A stretch of 64,000 nucleotides of DNA, from positions 248,001 to 312,000 of the forward strand of contig NZ_KB905697.1 in the NCBI RefSeq assembly GCF_000380985.1, in the 5' to 3' direction. Position 1 is the stretch's first letter. The number at the start of each line of letters is the position of its first letter. The DNA is from Proteiniphilum acetatigenes DSM 18083 (lineage in GTDB: Bacteria; Bacteroidota; Bacteroidia; Bacteroidales; Dysgonomonadaceae). Below the pieces are notes generated by a model that was not told where the DNA came from, made no database searches, and saw only the letters and a program-made list of their open reading frames with translations. A program made the position numbers and the translations under genes. This document shows, one piece after another, positions 1 to 8,989 of the stretch.

Positions 1-1085
1 ACTACGTTCCCGGCAACCAGTGTTCCCAGGTATTTCCCTACTCCATAAGTGGCAAAGGCAATCAGTCCCTGTGCCGAATTCCGTAATGATGATGGAGCCT
101 TTTCATCTACAAACAATTGCCCCGAAACAAAGAAGAACGTGAAACAGAACCCGTGGAGCGGCAGTACGGCATAGATGAATCCGGTCTGTCCCGTATGAGC
201 TCCCAGCGCAAAGAACCCGTACATCAGCACCCAGGCGACAATAGCGGACACTATACTTCCCTTGTAACGCAACTTAAGGAATAGAAGAGGAAACGCAAAA
301 AGGAAGATCACTTCGGCAACCTGACCCATGCTCATGGCTGCGGCAGCGTTATTGATCCCTACATTGACTATGAAAAGGTTGGTAAAAGAATCGTAGAAAG
401 CAAGTGGAATACAGGTCAGAGCCGAGAACACCAGCAATACCAGGAACGATTTATCTTTGGTAAGTTTAAAGGCATCGAACCCGAGTATTTGCCCGACAGT
501 CACCTTTTCCGCACGCTTTTCAGGCGCCTTGTAGGGCAGAAGGAAAGCATACAAGCCGGCCAGGAAAGATGCACCCACACTAAGGAAAGGCGTTGACAAT
601 GGTTCCAGATTCATGGAACTGATAAGTATCCCGGAAATAATCCACCCGAAAGACCCGAACAGCCGGATGCGGGAGAATTCCTTCGACGGCTCCAGCAGGT
701 TGTCAAAAGAGATGGAGTTGCACAGCGACATGGTCGGCATAAAGCAAATTGTATATAACAACAACACAGGAAAGAATAACGAAAAATTATTAATTTGTGT
801 CAACCAGACTAATAATACTGCCCCCGTTATGTTTAAAAACGCCAGTACCCTGTTGGCGGAAAAGAACCCCCCAACCAGCATACCTACGATGACAGGAGAT
901 ATAATGGCTGCGATGGCTGCCGTACTATACGCCAATCCGATCTGTACTCCCGTGAAATGAAGGGTTTGTCCCAGGTAAGTGCCCATGGTTACATACCATG
1001 ATCCCTGAATAAAAAACTGAAAGAACATCATCAGGGAGAGTTGTGTTTTCTTATTATTGTTTCCCATTATCAAATCTTTTATCAT
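1..1085 (-). CDS. NupG-like MFS nucleoside permease, C-terminus cut by window edge
   Basis: Reading the minus strand from about 1085 to the left edge gives an open frame of more than 360 codons with no stop. It encodes a polytopic inner-membrane protein. The N-terminus reads MGNNNKKTQLSLMMFFQFFI, which resembles nucleoside:H+ symporters of the NupG/XapB branch of the major facilitator superfamily. Further hydrophobic helices alternate with short loops, and the central loop is charged (APEKRAEKVT). The likely role is proton-driven uptake of nucleosides or a similar small solute. Two starts are possible: ATG at 1085 (MIKDLIMGNNN) and ATG at 1067 (MGNNN). The second aligns better with NupG proteins. 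The 3' end lies outside the window, so total length is unknown. The substrate is inferred from family resemblance only. Confidence 0.75.
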   Translation of the reverse strand, partial: MIKDLIMGNNNKKTQLSLMMFFQFFIQGSWYVTMGTYLGQTLHFTGVQIGLAYSTAAIAAIISPVIVGMLVGGFFSANRVLAFLNITGAVLLVWLTQINNFSLFFPVLLLYTICFMPTMSLCNSISFDNLLEPSKEFSRIRLFGSFGWIISGILISSMNLEPLSTPFLSVGASFLAGLYAFLLPYKAPEKRAEKVTVGQILGFDAFKLTKDKSFLVLLVFSALTCIPLAFYDSFTNLFIVNVGINNAAAAMSMGQVAEVIFLFAFPLLFLKLRYKGSIVSAIVAWVLMYGFFALGAHTGQTGFIYAVLPLHGFCFTFFFVSGQLFVDEKAPSSLRNSAQGLIAFATYGVGKYLGTLVAGNV

Positions 1086-1615
1086 AGAACTTTAAAAAAC
1101 CTCTTAAACAAATTACATACAAAAAACAAGCATTATCCAAACAGCAATTTGGATAGCTTTAGGTACTAGTGAAATATTTTTTGTATAGAGTAGAAAAAGT
1201 TCGACAAATATTAAGAAAAGATTTGTCTCCAAAAGGAAAAGAAAAAAATAAGGAATAGACGTTTTGTCTTCCAGGTAAATATCTGGTTAAAAGTATATTA
1301 AGAGCTAAATAAGGATCAAATAAGGAGAATGCCCCCCCCCCCCGTTAACATAAGTTAACAAACCAGGGGTGGTAAACTGGTTATCTATTATACTTGTTCT
1401 CATCGAATAAGATTTCATTATTACGGTATTATAAACTTTTATTTCATGTATGAGTGGAAAATTCTCACCTCACAAAGAAAATAAAAAAAAATTAAACAAT
1501 AAAAATATATAGAAATAAGTTATGAAACTATTTCAACTATAAATAACACAAATAAAATATTATTAGCATCCATAAAAACACTCCGAAATATATTTAACTT
1601 TCTTTATCTGAAGAA
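1086..1615. other. AT-rich intergenic region with a 12-C tract
   Basis: This 530-base gap upstream of the permease and downstream of the hemG-like gene holds no convincing gene. It is AT-rich. It contains a run of 12 C at 1332-1343, followed directly by two GTTAAC hexamers five bases apart. No clear TAnnTTTG box was found for the permease. Confidence 0.6.
1332..1343. repeat. Homopolymeric C tract (12 C)
   Basis: Twelve consecutive C residues stand in an otherwise AT-rich intergenic region, roughly 250 bases upstream of the permease start. Tracts of this kind can slip during replication and can change promoter spacing. No effect here is shown. Confidence 0.9.
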
Positions 1616-2863
1616 TTATAAGTAAACAGGCACCTGACCTGATAAACGGATATACTCGTCAAATGAACGATGAACACAGTCTTCCAAGGATAGGCCGTAA
1701 AAATAATTTCCCAGCATAAAAACCGAATCATTCGAGCGCACATTTTCAATCTGTCGCGCCATATTCCTATGCTGCATTCTCAGTGAAGGTAGTATATGTG
1801 AAGTGAACTTTGTTTCCACGATATCCTCCCGACTAATCCCGAGCACTTTGCATGCAAGATCGGACATACGCTCAGGATCCTGTTGATGTTGCCCGTAATG
1901 AAAAGAGAAACCACGCAGGGCGGGGTGATCGACACCATCCCGGGATACGGCCGAAAAGAAATCATCCGTAACAGGGATAATGCCGGCGACTCTTTGCACC
2001 GGTAAATGATCTTTCCTAACGACTACATTCAATGTTCCGGATTCAACCATGGGAATAGTATATAGTAGCTTCGCCATCTCCGGTTCTATTTCCCGTAACA
2101 AGCGCGAGACGACGTGTGGGGAGGTAGCAAATGCGATGCGTTTACCCAGGAAGCGATTCCCTTTACGGGTGGTAACGGAATAAGTCCTATTATCGTATCG
2201 CACTTCGGAGACTTCTTCATCCTTTAAATGATTGAAACCACTCGTCTGGACAATGTGTGCCAATAAAGACGAAAGTCCCCGCTCAAAGGTGAATTTCCGT
2301 GGGAATTGTTTCAATCGCTCTTTCCGCCCCTTCAGGAAAAGTTCGGCCGGATAATCATCCGCTTTCTGGCAGATAACTGCCCTGAACATGTTTGAAAATA
2401 AACGATCATAATTTTTCGAGCCGACTATCGGCCTGAAATATTCCCGTACTGTTTTTCCACTTTTAGATGTAAAAAAGAGACGTGGACCATGCATAACTAA
2501 GGAAGGTACCGATACCTTGCTCATCACATTATTTATTTTCCCGTCGGCATAAAGCATATACTTATATCCTTCCAAAGGCCGGATATATTGTTCAATATGC
2601 AGATCCATGACCATCGATAACAGACGGGTATAGGAATTATAGCAGGTATGCGCTCCCAACTCCGACCAGAAATACGGATCATGGGAAGATATATGGGTCT
2701 GTATCTGCCCTCCGAGACGCTGTTCTTTCTCGAGAAGGAGTATATCATCACCGCGTTCCTGCAGCTTATGGGCGAAAGAGATACCGCTTATGCCCCCGCC
2801 GATAACGATACAGTCATATAAATGAGTGGGATTTCCGTTTGTTTCCATGCGACAAAATAACAT
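1616..2863 (-). CDS. FAD-dependent oxidase, protoporphyrinogen-oxidase-like (HemG/HemY type)
   Basis: The 415-residue protein opens with a Rossmann FAD motif (IVIGGGISGISFA, near residues 19-31) and a following LLEKEQRLGG segment. This is typical of the amine-oxidase/protoporphyrinogen-oxidase flavoprotein family. A C-terminal stretch (VFMLGNYFYGLSLEDCVHRS) resembles the family's second flavin-contacting motif. In family members the enzyme oxidises protoporphyrinogen IX, or coproporphyrinogen III, to the porphyrin in the cytoplasm. The neighbourhood supports this: a divergent operon at 3020-7764 carries HemN, the preceding enzyme of the pathway. An internal ATG at 2848 is an alternative start. 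A different amine-oxidase-type substrate cannot be excluded, because the family is broad and assignment rests partly on context. Confidence 0.6.
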   Translation of the reverse strand: MLFCRMETNGNPTHLYDCIVIGGGISGISFAHKLQERGDDILLLEKEQRLGGQIQTHISSHDPYFWSELGAHTCYNSYTRLLSMVMDLHIEQYIRPLEGYKYMLYADGKINNVMSKVSVPSLVMHGPRLFFTSKSGKTVREYFRPIVGSKNYDRLFSNMFRAVICQKADDYPAELFLKGRKERLKQFPRKFTFERGLSSLLAHIVQTSGFNHLKDEEVSEVRYDNRTYSVTTRKGNRFLGKRIAFATSPHVVSRLLREIEPEMAKLLYTIPMVESGTLNVVVRKDHLPVQRVAGIIPVTDDFFSAVSRDGVDHPALRGFSFHYGQHQQDPERMSDLACKVLGISREDIVETKFTSHILPSLRMQHRNMARQIENVRSNDSVFMLGNYFYGLSLEDCVHRSFDEYIRLSGQVPVYL

Positions 2864-2943
2864 GAAAAATCTCGTATTTCCAAGCGTGTAAAATGAAAAT
2901 CTTTTTTACAGAGGACCGATACGGTTTTTTCAAACAGGTCAAT

Positions 2944-2961
2944 ATCACTAGATATAGTGAT
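2944..2961. promoter_or_regulatory. Perfect 7-bp inverted repeat, candidate operator
   Basis: ATCACTA, a four-base spacer GATA, then TAGTGAT form a perfect palindrome between the divergent hemG-like gene and the TonB receptor gene. Its right arm touches the -33 TTG of the predicted receptor promoter, a common place for a repressor site. Confidence 0.5.
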
Positions 2962-2991
2962 TGTAGAATAAGATTTTCCGTCCTATCTTTG
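2961..2991 (+). promoter_or_regulatory. Bacteroidetes-type promoter of the TonB receptor operon
   Basis: TTG at 2961-2963 is followed, after 20 bases, by TATCTTTG at 2984-2991. The second element matches the Bacteroidetes -7 consensus TAnnTTTG exactly. Transcription would begin near 2996, giving a leader of about 25 bases before the GTG start at 3020. Confidence 0.65.
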
Positions 2992-3019
2992 CCTGCGAAA
3001 ATCATATAAAATATTCTTC

Positions 3020-5104
3020 GTGAACAGATCCGTTTTTTTTATTGTTTCGTTATGTCTGGTTTCATCTATGATCAGGGCTTCTGAGCCATTCATCGATAAA
3101 GATTCAATCCCTACCTATTCTATCGGGGAAATAGAAATTGTTGCATTCAAAGCCAATAAAGATCTGGCCATACAACCTGTTTCCGCAACTACCCTGACGA
3201 AAGAGGTGCTGAAAAATCACAACTTCATGACTATAAAAGAGATCTCGGCTTTTGTCCCGAATTTTTTCATGCCCGACTATGGATCCAGATTGACTTCTCC
3301 CATCTATATACGGGGGATCGGTTCACGGATCAATGCCCCATCCGTCGGGCTGTATGTGGATGGGATACCTTATTTCGACCGCTCCTCCTATGACTTTAAT
3401 ATCACTGACATTGAGAAAATCGAAGTGCTGAGAGGATCTCAAGGGACGATTTACGGCCGGAATACGATGGGAGGGATAATCAATGTATATACGAAATCTC
3501 CTTTTCAGCATAGGGAAACAACCGTGGGTGCAACAGCCGGGAATTACAATCATTACAAGGCGGAAGGATCCCAAGTGGGACAAATAAATCATGCGCTGGG
3601 TTATATCGTCTCAGCCAATTACACGCATCGGGGAGGGTATTTCAATAACCTTTATACCGGAAATAAAGCAGATGGATCGGATGCACTGGCAGGAAGGGTC
3701 CGTCTGGGATGGCAGATCAACCAACGATTGGTAGCCTATCTGACAACTGCGTATGAGTATTCCGACCAGGATGGATACCCGTACGGACTGTATGACACGG
3801 AAAGCAATAAAGCGGAAGCAGTCAATTATAACGAACGATCCTATTACCGGCGCCAAATGTCGAACAACGGATTACACCTTAAATATACAACAGCGGATTA
3901 TCAGTTGGACTCCCAATCATCCTTCCAATACTTTGACGGCAAGCAGGGAATTGACCAGGATTTTACGCCGGCCGACCACTATTATGTCACTTTCTCGCAT
4001 CAGCAGCAAATGGTTTCGCAGGAGATCAATGCCAGGTCATTGAAAGAAACGCCTTACCAATGGCAGACAGGCCTGTTTGGTTTTTATCAGCATTACGGCC
4101 AGAATAATAATATCGAATACCGCCAGTCGGGAAACGGTATGGTCACAGATACCAAAAACCCATCCTCGGGAATTGCCGTGTACCATCAATCCACTTTCAA
4201 CGACCTACTGACAGACGGGCTGTCCGTCACACTCGGTTTACGGTATGACTGGGAAAAAATAAAAATGGAAAACCGGACAAAAACTGTCGGTTCTGCCGGC
4301 CAGATCCTCGATCCCATATATAAGAAGGATACCTATTCGAGGCTGACCCCGAAATTCTCAATACAATACCTGACGGACAAGAACCATTTGACTTATTTTT
4401 CCGTGAGTCAGGGTTATAAAGCCGGAGGATTTAACACCACGGCCGACCGCGAAGAAGACTGGACATTTAAGCCCGAATACAGCTGGACATACGAGATCGG
4501 ATGGAAGGGAAGCGCTTTTGAAAACCGGTTACACACAGAGATAGGTTTATTCTATATTGACTGGCGTGATCAGCAGGTGACCCAAAAGAAAGCGACTGAA
4601 CAAGGCTTCAAGCTAAGGAATGCCGGAAAATCCGTCAGCAAAGGGATCGAGATCACATCACACATCCGTCCGGTTGACCATTTACGCTTCCTGCTAAGTT
4701 ACGGCTACACCCACGCCAGGTTCCGGGAATATCTGTATGACGAAAGCAAAGACATTGATTACGGGGGAAACTTCCTGCCGCTGGTTCCCCGTAATACCTT
4801 TAGCGCAGCGGGAGATTACACGTTAAATATAAAGGGAAGGCATCTCGAAAGCATTGGGTTTAATATGGAATATACCGGTATCGGTAAACTTTTCTGGAGT
4901 GAAAATAATGTCGCGGAACAACCCTATTACCATACGTTGAACGGGAAAATATCCTTCCGGCACAAGAGGATGACGCTGTCCCTCTGGGCAAAGAATATAA
5001 CAAACGATTCATATATCGCGTACTACTTTGAGTCGATGGGGAATGAATTTGCCCAACAGGGTAAACCTTTCACAATAGGAACGGATATACAATTGACCTT
5101 TTAA
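3020..5104 (+). CDS. TonB-dependent outer-membrane receptor, porphyrin/iron-type
   Basis: The 694-residue protein has a signal peptide (FFIVSLCLVSSMIRA) that is intact only if the GTG at 3020 is used. A plug domain follows at about residues 45-155, with the usual IYIRGIGSR and EVLRGSQGTIYGRNTMGG signatures. The rest is a 22-strand-type barrel ending in a terminal phenylalanine (IGTDIQLTF). It lacks the N-terminal carboxypeptidase-like domain of SusC proteins and is shorter, so it is a classical receptor for siderophore, haem or vitamin-like ligands. The MFS permease gene follows after 9 bases, and HemN comes after that. The context suggests a tetrapyrrole or chelate ligand, but the ligand itself is not readable from sequence. 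Confidence 0.85.
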   Translation: MNRSVFFIVSLCLVSSMIRASEPFIDKDSIPTYSIGEIEIVAFKANKDLAIQPVSATTLTKEVLKNHNFMTIKEISAFVPNFFMPDYGSRLTSPIYIRGIGSRINAPSVGLYVDGIPYFDRSSYDFNITDIEKIEVLRGSQGTIYGRNTMGGIINVYTKSPFQHRETTVGATAGNYNHYKAEGSQVGQINHALGYIVSANYTHRGGYFNNLYTGNKADGSDALAGRVRLGWQINQRLVAYLTTAYEYSDQDGYPYGLYDTESNKAEAVNYNERSYYRRQMSNNGLHLKYTTADYQLDSQSSFQYFDGKQGIDQDFTPADHYYVTFSHQQQMVSQEINARSLKETPYQWQTGLFGFYQHYGQNNNIEYRQSGNGMVTDTKNPSSGIAVYHQSTFNDLLTDGLSVTLGLRYDWEKIKMENRTKTVGSAGQILDPIYKKDTYSRLTPKFSIQYLTDKNHLTYFSVSQGYKAGGFNTTADREEDWTFKPEYSWTYEIGWKGSAFENRLHTEIGLFYIDWRDQQVTQKKATEQGFKLRNAGKSVSKGIEITSHIRPVDHLRFLLSYGYTHARFREYLYDESKDIDYGGNFLPLVPRNTFSAAGDYTLNIKGRHLESIGFNMEYTGIGKLFWSENNVAEQPYYHTLNGKISFRHKRMTLSLWAKNITNDSYIAYYFESMGNEFAQQGKPFTIGTDIQLTF

Positions 5105-5113
5105 CCGTATCAT

Positions 5114-6322
5114 ATGAATTCTCAAAAAGGAGGCAAGCTGTTTACTTTTTTCTGTCTGTATATCGCACAGTCGATACCGATGAGTTTTTTCTCGACGGTA
5201 TTGCCTGTGATTATGCGCCAGCAACATTTTTCCCTGGAGTTAATTGGCATGTTGCAATTACTGAAACTCCCATGGATCCTTAAGTTTTTATGGTCGCCGG
5301 CCATCGATCGTTCGAGCAGCCGGTTAAGCCATTACAAGCGTTGGATTTTTTCTTCGGAAATGATCTATGCCGCCATTATTCTCGTTATCTCTTTCCTTGA
5401 TTTTCAAACCACACCGCTTTTAATTATCGGACTGATCTTGTGTTCGTTCATTGCTTCCGCCACACAGGATATTGCCACCGATGCTCTGGCAGTTATTTCA
5501 TTCAGCAGGAAAAACAAAAGCCTGGTCAACAGCATGCAATCGATGGGCAGTTTCGCTGGCGCCATGGTCGGCGGAGGCTTGTTACTCCTAATATATAACC
5601 GGTTAGGATGGGAAACGCTTCTCCCCTTCCTGGCTCTTTTTACTGTGATATCAATTTTCCCATTGATTTTCTTTAAGGAGAGACATATGGAAGCACCTAT
5701 TCCTGAAAAGAAAATGGAAAAAATCCACCCGAATGATTTGCTGGGATTTTTTAAACAAAAGGGTATCCGGAGGCAAATTCCTTTCCTGTTCCTGTATTAT
5801 ATGGGCCTGATAGGCATTTTGACAATGCTTAAACCGATGCTGGTAGATTACGGATATAGTATGAGAGAAATCGGTATCATGTCCGGGATAATCGGTACAT
5901 CCATGGGATGTGCGGCTTCATTTGCCGCAGGATTTATAGTACGCCGGATCGGCCGTAACACCTCCCGTATTTTATTTGCCTGCCTGACACTGGTTACTGC
6001 GGTCTATTTTTATTGCCTGGTAACTTTCCTTCCCGTCAATATAGCTACGTTACACCTGGGAATTACACTGTTGTGGGCAAGTTACGGGATGTCCACTATC
6101 ATTGTTTATACCACCTCGATGGATTGTGTGCGCACAGGGTATGAAGGAACCGACTTCACGATCCAGACGGTTATCACTCACCTGAGCAGTATGCTCATCG
6201 CGGTGCTTTCAGGAAAATTAGCCGGGAGTCTCGGATATGCCAATCTTTTTCTGATCGAGATTGGGATTGCGGTTCTCTCACTGATCTATATTATTATTGC
6301 TTTCCATATGAAACGAACATGA
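5114..6322 (+). CDS. MFS permease of the AmpG/RhtX-FptX type
   Basis: This 402-residue inner-membrane protein has about twelve hydrophobic segments. The early motif LPWILKFLWSPAIDR is typical of the AmpG branch and of the RhtX/FptX siderophore permeases of the major facilitator superfamily. In that second group the permease moves an intact ferric chelate from periplasm to cytoplasm after a TonB receptor has brought it across the outer membrane. The gene begins 9 bases after the receptor stop, so the two are co-transcribed and probably handle the same ligand. With HemN downstream, a porphyrin or coproporphyrin substrate is plausible. A muropeptide-type substrate is less likely here because no cell-wall genes are near. 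Confidence 0.75.
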   Translation: MNSQKGGKLFTFFCLYIAQSIPMSFFSTVLPVIMRQQHFSLELIGMLQLLKLPWILKFLWSPAIDRSSSRLSHYKRWIFSSEMIYAAIILVISFLDFQTTPLLIIGLILCSFIASATQDIATDALAVISFSRKNKSLVNSMQSMGSFAGAMVGGGLLLLIYNRLGWETLLPFLALFTVISIFPLIFFKERHMEAPIPEKKMEKIHPNDLLGFFKQKGIRRQIPFLFLYYMGLIGILTMLKPMLVDYGYSMREIGIMSGIIGTSMGCAASFAAGFIVRRIGRNTSRILFACLTLVTAVYFYCLVTFLPVNIATLHLGITLLWASYGMSTIIVYTTSMDCVRTGYEGTDFTIQTVITHLSSMLIAVLSGKLAGSLGYANLFLIEIGIAVLSLIYIIIAFHMKRT

Positions 6323-6330
6323 ACTACGAA

Positions 6331-6347
6331 GTAATCGACACGATTAC
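6331..6347. promoter_or_regulatory. Perfect inverted repeat between permease and hemN
   Basis: GTAATCG, the spacer ACA, then CGATTAC form a perfect 7-bp inverted repeat just after the permease stop. It could be an operator or an RNA hairpin separating permease from hemN expression. No T-run follows, so it is not a typical terminator. Confidence 0.4.
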
Positions 6348-6353
6348 AATGTC

Positions 6354-6377
6354 TTGGTTCTTGGTTCTTGGCTCTTG
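6354..6377. repeat. Degenerate heptamer tandem repeat
   Basis: Two TTGGTTC units, one TTGGCTC unit and a partial TTG stand head to tail in the 74-base gap before hemN. Similar low-complexity patches occur at about 37931-37962 and 55635-55727. Confidence 0.7.
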
Positions 6378-6396
6378 TGTCTAAATTTTTAATCAA

Positions 6397-7764
6397 ATGA
6401 AGCAAAGCATCTTAGATAAATACAGCGTGCCGGTCCCCAGGTATACGAGTTATCCCCCGGCCAATTTCTTTTCGCCGTCCTATACTGCGGAACAACACCG
6501 GCGCGCGGTCATTGAATCAAACAGCAGGGAACCGTCTCATATTTCGGTGTATATTCATCTGCCTTTTTGTTTCCAGATGTGTTATTATTGCGGTTGTAAT
6601 GCTTTCCTGCTGACAGATAAATCAACAGCCGCCAAATACGTGGAGGCGGTGAAAAAAGAAATGCAATTGATCTTTCCGATGCTTTCCAAAAACCGGAAAG
6701 TATCGCAAATCCATTATGGGGGAGGTACTCCGACAACGTATTCCGTCACCGTGCTGAAAGAGATCAATGATCTGGTTTTTAGTGAATTTGACTGCATAAA
6801 AGATCCCGAAATCGCCATCGAATGCCATCCCGGATATATGTCGGAAGAATATTGGGCGACGTTACCGGAGATCGGATTCAACCGGATAAGTATCGGCGTC
6901 CAGGATTTCAACCGGGAGGTATTGAAAGCTTCCCACCGCAAACCGTCCCGGCTGGAAATAGGTGAAATAATTGCCGGGCTTCACAAGCAGAAAGTGTCGG
7001 TAAACCTGGATTTTATCTACGGTTTGCCGTTACAGACGGAAGCGTCGTTTGCCGAAACCATCCAGAAAGCCATCAGTTTACAACCCGAGCGGATCGTTAC
7101 TTTCTCCTATGCACATGTACCCTGGGTGAATCCGTTGCAACAGAAACTTGAAAAAACCGGATTGCCGACCGTTACGGAAAAGGAAAAGCTTTTCAATTCG
7201 GCTTCCGGCTTACTGCATGAAGCGGGGTACCGGTCGATCGGGTTAGATCACTTCGTATTGCCGGAAGATGAACTTTATAAAGCGTTCCGGGAGAAAACGC
7301 TTCACCGCAATTTCCAGGGATATTGCACCCGAAGGACCACCGGACAGGTGTATGCGTTCGGGGTGACAGGGATCAGCCAACTGGCCGCTTCATACAGCCA
7401 GAACACAAAAGACATCCCAACCTATATCTCACAGATTGAAAAAAAGGAGTTGGCCGTTCTGAAAGGATATGCATTGAACCCGGAAGAGCAAATCACCCGG
7501 GCGGTTATTTCTTCGCTCATGTGTAATAACTACGTCAGTTGGCAAGAGATCGCAGCATCTTTTCAGACTACTCCGGAAAAAGTGAAAGCCATCCTGCATT
7601 ATGATGAGAAAAAAATACACGAACTGGAGGAAGACGGACTGATCGACCGGGATGAGGAAGAGATCCGGGTACGTCCCGAAGCCACTCCTTTTGTCCGCAA
7701 TGTAGCTGCATCGCTGGACAAACTGATGCTGCATACTGACAAGCAATTCTCAAAACCTATGTAG
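6397..7764 (+). CDS. hemN: Oxygen-independent coproporphyrinogen III oxidase (radical SAM)
   Basis: The 455-residue protein matches HemN along its length. It has PRYTSYP at residues 14-20, the radical-SAM cluster cysteines Cys58, Cys62 and Cys65 with the extra Cys67 (CFQMCYYCGC), the GGGTPT motif, and the LHRNFQGY segment. HemN oxidatively decarboxylates two propionate side chains of coproporphyrinogen III to give protoporphyrinogen IX in the cytoplasm, using two S-adenosylmethionine molecules. The presence of Cys67 and the C-terminal winged-helix-like part argue for a true HemN and not for the haem chaperone HemW. It is the third gene of the TonB receptor/permease operon. Its product is the substrate of the divergent HemG-like enzyme. 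Confidence 0.88.
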   Translation: MKQSILDKYSVPVPRYTSYPPANFFSPSYTAEQHRRAVIESNSREPSHISVYIHLPFCFQMCYYCGCNAFLLTDKSTAAKYVEAVKKEMQLIFPMLSKNRKVSQIHYGGGTPTTYSVTVLKEINDLVFSEFDCIKDPEIAIECHPGYMSEEYWATLPEIGFNRISIGVQDFNREVLKASHRKPSRLEIGEIIAGLHKQKVSVNLDFIYGLPLQTEASFAETIQKAISLQPERIVTFSYAHVPWVNPLQQKLEKTGLPTVTEKEKLFNSASGLLHEAGYRSIGLDHFVLPEDELYKAFREKTLHRNFQGYCTRRTTGQVYAFGVTGISQLAASYSQNTKDIPTYISQIEKKELAVLKGYALNPEEQITRAVISSLMCNNYVSWQEIAASFQTTPEKVKAILHYDEKKIHELEEDGLIDRDEEEIRVRPEATPFVRNVAASLDKLMLHTDKQFSKPM

Positions 7765-7852
7765 GTTGAGTAAGCGATTATTAATTAAATTTTACCTCGT
7801 ATCTCTGGAAAGTGTATGCAACTAAAGTGAAAAGCTTGTAAAGGTATAGCTA

Positions 7853-8989
7853 CTAACGTAACCAGCTTGTGTTTTCTATAAAATTTTTGGTAAGCCTCGA
7901 CGTGTACGGATCAGGATGCGAAACAAGTTTTTCCAGTCGTTCCTCTATTGGCTTATTTTCTTTTATCGATTTATCGGTAGCCATCTGCTTTTCAACGATC
8001 CTAAAAATATGATTAAGGGCTCCCTGACTGATGTCACCGGTATAAAACAAGTCGAGCAAAAGAACGATGGCATCCGGAGATACATCGTCCACTGATTGCA
8101 TCTTGTATATAATTTCATATTTTATTGCAGGGCGTGCATTTTTGATCAATCCTACAAAACCGGGTTGTTTTTTCGGGTCGCTTAAATATTCAGAAGTAAT
8201 TAATGAAAGGGACTTCTCGGCAATATTTTTGTCTTCTGAAGTAATGAAATCTAAAATCCGGGATTCAAATTCAGGAAAATATTCATTCCGATACCGGATG
8301 TTCTCCAATGCAAATAATTGCTGGCGGCTATTTCCGTTTATCAACCGTGCAATATATGTAGGGTTGATCCGGTCTTGTAACAGGCCGTCTATATAAGTTT
8401 TCGTTTCACCATATACCGTATGCCATAACGTATAGCAGGTAAATACCGCATCGTCAACGACGTATTCTTTCAGCGAAGGAGCAGTAGCGCTTGAATATCC
8501 GTCGACCTCAAAAATCCCCTTCTCTTCCTTATCGACTTTCTGTTCCACCGTCAGGTCTTCATAACGGAGATCCTTTAAAATGGAGACGGTATCGGCCATA
8601 ATTTCGTCCAGCCTGGTATAATCCTGAAGGCCAAAAGGAGTATGGTCTGATTTGGTCAGAGGGTCATTTTCATCCAATTGTATTCCTAAATAATGGCCGG
8701 TTCCATCCCAGAAAATCCACAACCGTACCATCCTGCAGATACCTGTAGTGCATATATCTTTAAAAAAATAACGTCCGAACCAGACAGTTAATCCATTCTG
8801 ATCCTGTAATTCTATGACTTTATTATCCGATAAACTATCTTTTGAATTTTCGAGAAGGTGAGTAACAGTAACACCTTCCATTTTAAAAAAATCTTTTTCG
8901 GGAATTTGCAATACCGAACTACCGGACGGAACCTTTGATCCGCCCAGTAGTATAAGACAAAAAAGAATGAATAATTTAATCTTTATCAT
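7853..8989 (-). CDS. Exported FMN-binding-like protein with HEAT-like C-terminus
   Basis: The 378-residue protein starts with a signal peptide (IKLFILFCLILLGGSKV). Around residues 160-190 it reads DGYSSATAPSLKEYVV followed by CYTLWHTVYG. This resembles the FMN-binding domain in which a Ser/Thr of an S-G-A-T motif carries covalent FMN, although the glycine is Ser here. The C-terminal half is helical and looks like HEAT/armadillo repeats. The start codon lies 14 bases inside the end of the upstream FAD-oxidoreductase gene, so translation is probably coupled. The likely role is electron transfer or scaffolding for that enzyme outside the cytoplasm. Function is inferred; the family is uncharacterised to my knowledge. 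Confidence 0.5.
   Translation of the reverse strand: MIKIKLFILFCLILLGGSKVPSGSSVLQIPEKDFFKMEGVTVTHLLENSKDSLSDNKVIELQDQNGLTVWFGRYFFKDICTTGICRMVRLWIFWDGTGHYLGIQLDENDPLTKSDHTPFGLQDYTRLDEIMADTVSILKDLRYEDLTVEQKVDKEEKGIFEVDGYSSATAPSLKEYVVDDAVFTCYTLWHTVYGETKTYIDGLLQDRINPTYIARLINGNSRQQLFALENIRYRNEYFPEFESRILDFITSEDKNIAEKSLSLITSEYLSDPKKQPGFVGLIKNARPAIKYEIIYKMQSVDDVSPDAIVLLLDLFYTGDISQGALNHIFRIVEKQMATDKSIKENKPIEERLEKLVSHPDPYTSRLTKNFIENTSWLR

Noticed and set aside
613-960. 115-codon plus-strand open frame
   Set aside because: It is antisense to the NupG-like permease, whose transmembrane pattern is convincing on the minus strand.
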